A stretch of DNA of 64,000 nucleotides from Quercus robur. Its lineage: Eukaryota > Streptophyta > Magnoliopsida > Fagales > Fagaceae. The notes beneath the pieces were generated by a model, which was given only the letters and a program-made list of their open reading frames with translations, was not told the DNA's origin and did not search any database. The position numbers and the translations under genes are program-made. Each line of letters starts with the position of its first letter. Position 1 is the first letter of the stretch. Location of the stretch: assembly GCF_932294415.1 (NCBI RefSeq), contig NC_065536.1, forward strand, positions 2,666,001 through 2,730,000, read 5' to 3'. Shown piece by piece: positions 58,656-64,000 of this stretch.

Positions 58656-60130
58656 TTGAGCTTTTTGGGCATTATTTTATTAAAATGTGGATGACATGGA
58701 ACTTTGTATAAGTCTAGATGAAGATTACTGTGTTTTGTTGTTGTTATAGGTTTGTATAACGGGGTAGTGAGCCTCTTTAATTTGGACTGTAGCGGCTCTT
58801 ACTGTTGTTTTTGGTGAACTTAATGGCTGCCCATGAAGCTGGATTGTCAACATATATTAGTCACTTTTTGAATGGCTTTCACACAATTACACTACTCTCC
58901 CTCTTTTTGAAAAGCTAGATTCTATTTTGTCCCAAATACATATATCCTTTATAGGATTTTAGTGATAATACTTGTTACATTTGTTTATGTTCAAAGAAAA
59001 TTTACAAAAAAAAAAAAAAAAAAAAAATCCTTCTTAATTATGATCAATATTTTTGTCACAAAAACATTGAGTACATTATTATCAATTAAAAAAATTGTTT
59101 GCAAAAAATTAATTAGTTATTTTGCATCATCACCAAAAGTAAGAAGAATGATTGTCAAATGAAAAGATAAAATATCAAATAATAGAAACTTAAAAACAAA
59201 TATGCATTAATTGATATTTAAACATAAGAAATACCTCATTTATATTAATTGACTTAGGCGAATATTGAGCCAATTTTGCTAATAGGAGGGGGAGGGCTGC
59301 TTAATTGGTTTGCCGAGGATTGCAAAGGTACTGGTGTGTTTTGTGTGTGTATGTGAAAATGTATTATGCCTGACCCCAGTGGTAAAGAATTGTAACTGAA
59401 TACATGCTTTGTGTTTATGACATCTTTTTCGTTTTTCTCCTTTTTGCAGGTATCACTACTCCATGAATCAAAGTTAATGCTTTGTTGGCTCTCTTTTCTG
59501 GTTACTATAAAAATATGATTAGCTATTGTCAACGTGGTTGGAGAGAGGATGGGTAGCCTTGGATAAACAGATAATAATGGATTATTATTATTAATAAGAA
59601 CTTCTTGGGTTATTTCCCAGCCTCATGATTGATGATTATGTAATGTACTGTTCTTTAATTTCTATGAATTAAACTTATTTATTATACTAAAGAATATATT
59701 GCGGGCTTAGTTACATTTTTTTCATTCCTTCGGATATCTCAGCATCATCATTTGCGGGTACGACAGAGAAGCTAAGCGTAAGTGGATATAGAGGCAATAT
59801 CCTGACAATGAACGGCCTATATTCAAGTATATATACTTACTATCATCAATAATAACTTTGTCAAATAATTACTATCATCAATAGAAGAGAATTGTAACTT
59901 ACAATTCTCCTATGTTCCAATAAATTATCAGTACTATAAAAGTACCATTAAGCCAATAACATACTATTGTAAGAATCAAGAGTCAGCCCGATACATATTG
60001 TATACACTAGCAAAATGGATGACTCAAGATTGTCTAAAAATATTACATAGTGCATCAAGTTCAAAAGGAGTTAGTAGTACATAATAAGATAATATGATTA
60101 CATAGTAGGAATTAACACATCATCATAACA
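58656..60130. other. Non-coding spacer after transposase
   Basis: AT-rich. GGTGAACTTAATGGCTGCCC at 58813-58832 repeats the sequence around the transposase start (56457-56476). No gene and no clear TIR. Confidence 0.45.
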
Positions 60131-60137
60131 GTTTGGT

Positions 60138-60509
60138 TTACAACATCGTCATAGTTAGCAGTAGTGCAAGCGCGGTGAAAAACAAACACCAAGCAATGAA
60201 CCTAATCTTCACCATTTTCTTTGGTTGGTCTGAGGGGTGGACCTTGTCATGTATGACCCTCAATTCCTCTCGCAATACACATAGCTCTTCTTGTAGTTGC
60301 TGGAAATCCTCCGCATATGACAATGGCGTCTTCAAGGGAATACACCATTGAAAAAACCGACATGTGTCCTTTGGGCAACATTGGAAAAGCCTCTACCGGT
60401 TCTCATTTCGCTTATCCAAAATCTTCACACTTGCTTTCAAGCCACAAAAACAGTTGCAATTTCGGAACCGAAGGCCATCGTCAATATCGTCATGCATTGT
60501 GTCTGACAT
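60138..60509 (-). pseudogene. GRF-type zinc-finger protein with premature stop
   Basis: Minus-strand frame of 124 codons from ATG at 60507-60509: MSDTMHDDIDDG, then a GRF-type zinc finger. The finger has a CNCFCGLKAS knuckle and RLFQCCPKDTCRFFQW, the C-x-FF-x-W close of the motif. Next comes a coiled coil (FQQLQEELCVLREELRVIHD) and one C-terminal transmembrane helix (FIAWCLFFTALALLLTMTML). This order (GRF finger, coiled coil, tail anchor) is common in short plant GRF proteins, many of them multiplied with transposons. Codon 39 is TAG (60393-60395), just before RLFQCC where Gly or Arg is expected, so the copy is probably dead; everything else is in frame. Its molecular role is unknown. Confidence 0.75.
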
Positions 60510-60739
60510 CTGTAAGAAGAAGCCACAAGCCTACTCACTTACACATTACAAAACGTAATCAACACTATTAAACAACCATTTGAACATGCTATCCATTCGT
60601 GCAACAAACACTATAGTAACATATCCAAGCAGCCCAATTGAGGAATCCATGTCGTTACTACTGATTAGTCCGATTTTTTTTTGTTACTTAATAAACATCA
60701 TAGCTAAGACCTAATTGAACCCATTCTACATTTTAGCAC

Positions 60740-60743
<4 letters not shown>

Positions 60744-60775
<32 letters not shown>
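60744..60775. repeat. (TA)n microsatellite
   Basis: About 16 TA units in non-coding sequence between the GRF and RNase H remnants. Confidence 0.95.
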
Positions 60776-60779
<4 letters not shown>

Positions 60780-60834
60780 ACGCAATCACAGGAAGGTTAA
60801 TTTTTTTTTTCCCCCTAATCAACAACATTATCAT

Positions 60835-61084
60835 TCAACAAGCGAAACAAAGGCTGTCAGCTTTACAAGCATCAGCAATCACTGCTGGGATACAATACAT
60901 ATTGAAACAACATGCTCCACAACATCTAAATGCAAACTTTGCAGCCACATGGGCAGCAGTATTGCAACATCTCCTAACACAACTAAACTTACAATTCAGA
61001 AACAGTTTACGCAGATCAAGTATATTACTAATAGTAGTAGCAATGGACCAATCAGACTGCATTGCCTGTGTGGTTAGGGAATGA
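60835..61084 (-). pseudogene. RNase H (RVT_3) C-terminal remnant
   Basis: Minus-strand reading WSIATTISNILDLRKLFLNC, then KFSCVRRCCNTAAHVAAKFA, resembles the last helix and the 'xHVxRxxNxxAHxLAK' motif of the RNase H domain of plant non-LTR elements and their domesticated relatives. The tail ends at a stop near 60837. Only the last 70 or so residues are present, and no poly-A tail follows. Confidence 0.5.
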
Positions 61085-62540
61085 AAACAGTACTTAGCAT
61101 CAGCTCACAGGAAGGTTATTCAAAGAGATTCCCTTATTATACACACCTGACTCGGGAATGTGGGGGCAACTAAGAATTAAGATGGATATAATTACTCTAA
61201 TACTTTGGTAAACAGAAGCTATTATTGCTACAAACTTTCAAAATTTTTTCTAGCACAACCACTGTTCACAGAACCCAAACAGAGAAAACCGACAGTACTG
61301 AAATCTACAAATCAGCAGTGAAAAACCAAAAACAGTAGATTTTGTGCATTATTCATTAATTCTATATGCAGATATTAGCCAAACATTGAGAGTACCAATT
61401 ACCAACAATAAAAAGCTACAATCTTGATACATTATAATGAGGAAATCAACATTGGCAATAAATAAAAACAGGTTGTTTTGTATATGACAAAGTAAGGAGA
61501 AACGAATCATGAGGTAAAATCCGTGCGAAAAGTAGATGTTGTGCATCTTTGTATGTGCAGCCATCGCTAAGCAATATTCTATATGCTGAGCATTAGTTAA
61601 ACAAAAGAACACTAGATGCTAAGCATTATTCTATATGCAGCAAACAACCAAACAAGGAGTCCTAACTATAAAAAGCTACAATTAACATGAAGTTTTGAAT
61701 ACAGCATATGACATAAAGAATCAAAACAATTAACACAGAGAGAGCTATAAAGGAAAACCAACCAAACGGGCTCCAAACCTCACAAAACCTTTGTTTTGCT
61801 CACTATAATTGAGGAACACATTATATCCATCATATCCAAATTGAATTCAACATAATTCAGTAAAACCTGTCACAAATTCATGAGTAATTAAACTACACCC
61901 AATCAACTAAAACTAACAGTACAAATTCACAAATGAAACTAATAATCAGCTACGGAGAATTTCATATTAGCTTAAAAATCACACTCAAAAGACCCTCAAA
62001 TTTCAAACAGCAAGCAAGTAACATTGGAGTTTGGTTGCTATGAAGCCCTACGAAAAACCACAACAAATTATTAATATATAGAGTTCTCAGATTTGTTAGA
62101 ATTTTTTTTTTTTTTTTGTTTAATCTTCCGACGCTTTCTCGGCAACCAAACAGAGTGTTAAGAAAAATGGAAAATCGACTAGGTTGTAAATCAAAAATTG
62201 TTTCAACAGCAAAAGATTTTGAGAAAACCCTTCTACATTTCGAGAATGTATGGCGTGTATATTTGGATTGTAAATCAACTATTCTCTCAACAGCAAACAA
62301 AGAACTGGAAAAATGGGTTTTCCCGATTGGTGAGGAAAAACAAGGAAAAAAAACAAAAAACAAAAAACACAAACAAGTGGAGACATCTGAGTGAAGAAGG
62401 ATATGTTCAATCTTTACACAAAAACCCATTGACAAGCAAGGTGAAAGTGAGATTTGAACCTGGATCTTCGAGTGATGGGTCGGCGGTGACAAAAGCTCGA
62501 TCTCGGGCTCGATCTTCGAATGTTGACGGTGGAGATGAGA
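61085..62540. other. Non-coding stretch
   Basis: A 236-codon opening on the minus strand (61962-62672) has no domain, is Phe/Ser-rich from T-rich DNA, and runs into a minisatellite, so I do not call it a gene. GGCAACCAAACAGAGTGTT at 62139 is a phrase common in plant repeats. Confidence 0.4.
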
Positions 62541-62800
62541 TACAACGACCGTGAAGCCCAATCGTGGATCTTCATTGGCGTCAATGGAGATGAGGACGGC
62601 GTAAGTTTGGCTTTTTGGTGGAGATGAGGACGGCGTGGGTTTGGATTTTTGGTGGATCTTCTTTGGCGTCAATGGAGATGAGGACGGCGTGGGTTTGGCT
62701 TTTTGGTGGAGATAAGATACGACGACCGTGAAGCCTAGCCGTGGATCTTCTTTGGCGTCAATGGAGATGAGGACGGCGTGGGTTTGGCTTTTTGGGTTTC
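62540..62800 (+). repeat. GGAGATGAGGACGGCGTGGG minisatellite
   Basis: TGGAGATGAGGACGGCGTRRGTTTGG occurs four times, with 'GGATCTTCTTTGGCGTCAA' before three of them. Two unit types alternate. GC-rich against the flanks. Confidence 0.85.
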
Positions 62801-63085
62801 TGCTCTGAGGGAAGACTGAAGAGAAATGGATAAAGACGGAAAGAAATGGGATAAAGAAGGGATAAAAAAGGGATTACAAATTTGTTATTTAATACGGGTC
62901 AGCTTTTTTTATCAAACAAAACATACATACCAAACACATATTTTACCTTTTTTGAACATTGAAAAATATTGTTTAAACTATATACCAAACACATTTTTTT
63001 GTTTTATTCACACTAAAAACACGTTGTTCAACAACACTTTTTAAACCACAATTTTCACATCTTTTTAAACAACAATTTTTGAAAA

Positions 63086-63106
63086 CTATAACCAAACGGG
63101 CCTTTC
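63086..63106. mobile_element. Candidate PIF/Harbinger-type right terminus
   Basis: The complement reads GGCCCGTTTGGTTATAG, close to the PIF consensus GGGCCTGTTTGGTT. The matching left end was not found in the window. It could end a non-autonomous element that includes the minisatellite at 62540. Confidence 0.45.
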
Positions 63107-63315
63107 ATCTCCAGAATTGTTTATTCAAATTCTAGCAAATTAAAACACTATATGCTAATTGCTAGTTTAAAAATAAAAAATAAAAAATAAAAAAGCATTA
63201 GAAAGGTTCTTTCTTTTTTCAGTCCTTTTTAACAACTAAAGATGTTAGGTTTTAGTTGGCGAATTCCATGTATGAAAAATGTATACACATTTATTTTTTC
63301 TTCTTTTGTGAAATT

Positions 63316-64000
63316 TGTTAGGTTCTAAAGTTTAGGACTTTATGTATTTAGAACTCTAATTTGTATTGTTGGCAAACCATGATCAAAACAATGTGTTTAG
63401 AAGTGTTTAAAGCTAGCTCAAAGTTGTATGTCAATGTAAAGTTGGAATCGAGTGTAAAGCAGAAAGCAGTGTGGCTTTCGGCCTGGCTCGATCGATCGAA
63501 GCTTAGGCTCGACCGATCGAATGTCGGGCAGATTGCTTTTCTGCAGAGTTCCAGTTCAGCCCTAACTCTACTTAAACGTATTAGGGTTCAAGTAAAACTC
63601 TCCTATATATAAGGGAAACCCTAGAACATTTTTCAGTAGTTGTTTCAGAGAGATTAGAGTGCCTCTTGTGCCTCTTTTTGTATTTAGGGTTTTGTACCCA
63701 AAGGCTCTCTAAGGTTGCTCATATTGCGGTTTGTGTAAATCTCTTGTGAGATCTAGAGGAGCTTTCCTTTACACAAACTTAGGGTTTTCAAGGAAGAGAC
63801 ATTCTCTAAACCTTGATGATCAAAACAGTTGCTGCCATTAAAACTTAAAGAATACACAAGCGGGGGTGCTTGTAGCTGGTGGGAATCCAAGAAAGAAGGA
63901 GTCCGTGGATTCGGAGCTTGCACGTGATCGTGTCAGTAAGTTCTACTGGTTGGTAGCATTAGGAAGTCGAGCGAGGGTGCTTGTAAGTCCTTTTGTATGA
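63316..64000 (+). mobile_element. Copia-like LTR, cut by window end
   Basis: Begins TGTTAGGTTCTAAAGTTTAG at 63316. It has CTCGATCGATCGAAG and CTCGACCGATCGAATG at 63487-63522, then a TATA box (TATATATAAG) at 63604-63613 and a leader. Further on comes the usual Copia tail (CTTGTAGCTGGTGGGAATCC). No polypurine tract precedes it, so it is the 5' LTR of an element running beyond the window, or a solo LTR. Confidence 0.7.

Noticed and set aside
61962-62672. 236-residue protein on the minus strand
   Set aside because: No domain, biased composition, and the first third overlaps the 62540-62800 minisatellite.
1-64000. CRISPR arrays, bacterial operons or rRNA genes
   Set aside because: No regularly spaced identical repeats, no operon layout and no rRNA sequence; the window is clearly plant nuclear DNA.

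Overview
The window is nuclear DNA of a flowering plant, most likely a woody eudicot. It is AT-rich, with long intergenic spans, spliced genes, GT/CT/AT microsatellites and dense nested transposons. The makeup (a class V chitinase cluster, SIRE-type Copia with an env-like ORF, Tat-type Gypsy, PIF/Harbinger, foldback MULEs, a tRNA-derived SINE) would fit a tree such as oak or chestnut, but that lineage is my inference.

Layout. 1-14.6 kb: a decayed Copia-like element with gag at 1-1373, no pol, a TATA-bearing promoter region at about 2.45-2.88 kb, a broken env-like ORF at 11928-13111 and a 3' LTR from 13666. It is split by a complete Tat-like Gypsy element (3022-11679) with 1.07 and 1.19 kb LTRs and a 5-bp target duplication (AATGT). 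15.6-22.3 kb: three broken class V chitinase (GH18) fragments, all on the minus strand. Between them lie a small minus-strand LTR element (16368-18016) and an LTR (about 18617-19332) carrying perfect heat-shock elements. 25.0-26.4 kb: a spliced ADP/ATP-carrier-like gene lacking the first two transmembrane helices. 28.4-32.1 kb: a 5'-truncated LINE tail, a 1.2 kb TIR element and a 1.1 kb MULE with roughly 390-bp arms and a 9-bp target duplication. 33.5-34.6 kb: the only intact chitinase-like ORF (364 aa), with altered active-site motifs. 36.3-42.2 kb: a recent 2.2-kb tandem duplication; one copy holds a 1.5-kb TIR insertion for which the other copy preserves the empty site. 42.7-46.3 kb: an older AT-rich duplication, two foldback elements and a SINE. 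47.6-48.1 kb: an intact NF-YB4-like transcription factor gene, followed by a Helitron-like 3' terminus and tandem EIN3/EIL DNA-binding-domain fragments. 50.5-58.7 kb: the two parts of a PIF/Harbinger element, a truncated Myb-like ORF1 and a three-exon DDE transposase with all catalytic residues. 60-61 kb: a GRF zinc-finger pseudogene and an RNase H remnant. 63.3-64 kb: the start of another Copia-like LTR.

Probable working host genes are few: the NF-YB4-like factor and the chitinase-like protein; the carrier is doubtful. The Harbinger transposase may still be functional. The rest is a record of repeated insertion, duplication and decay, with several promoter-like LTR sequences worth testing.
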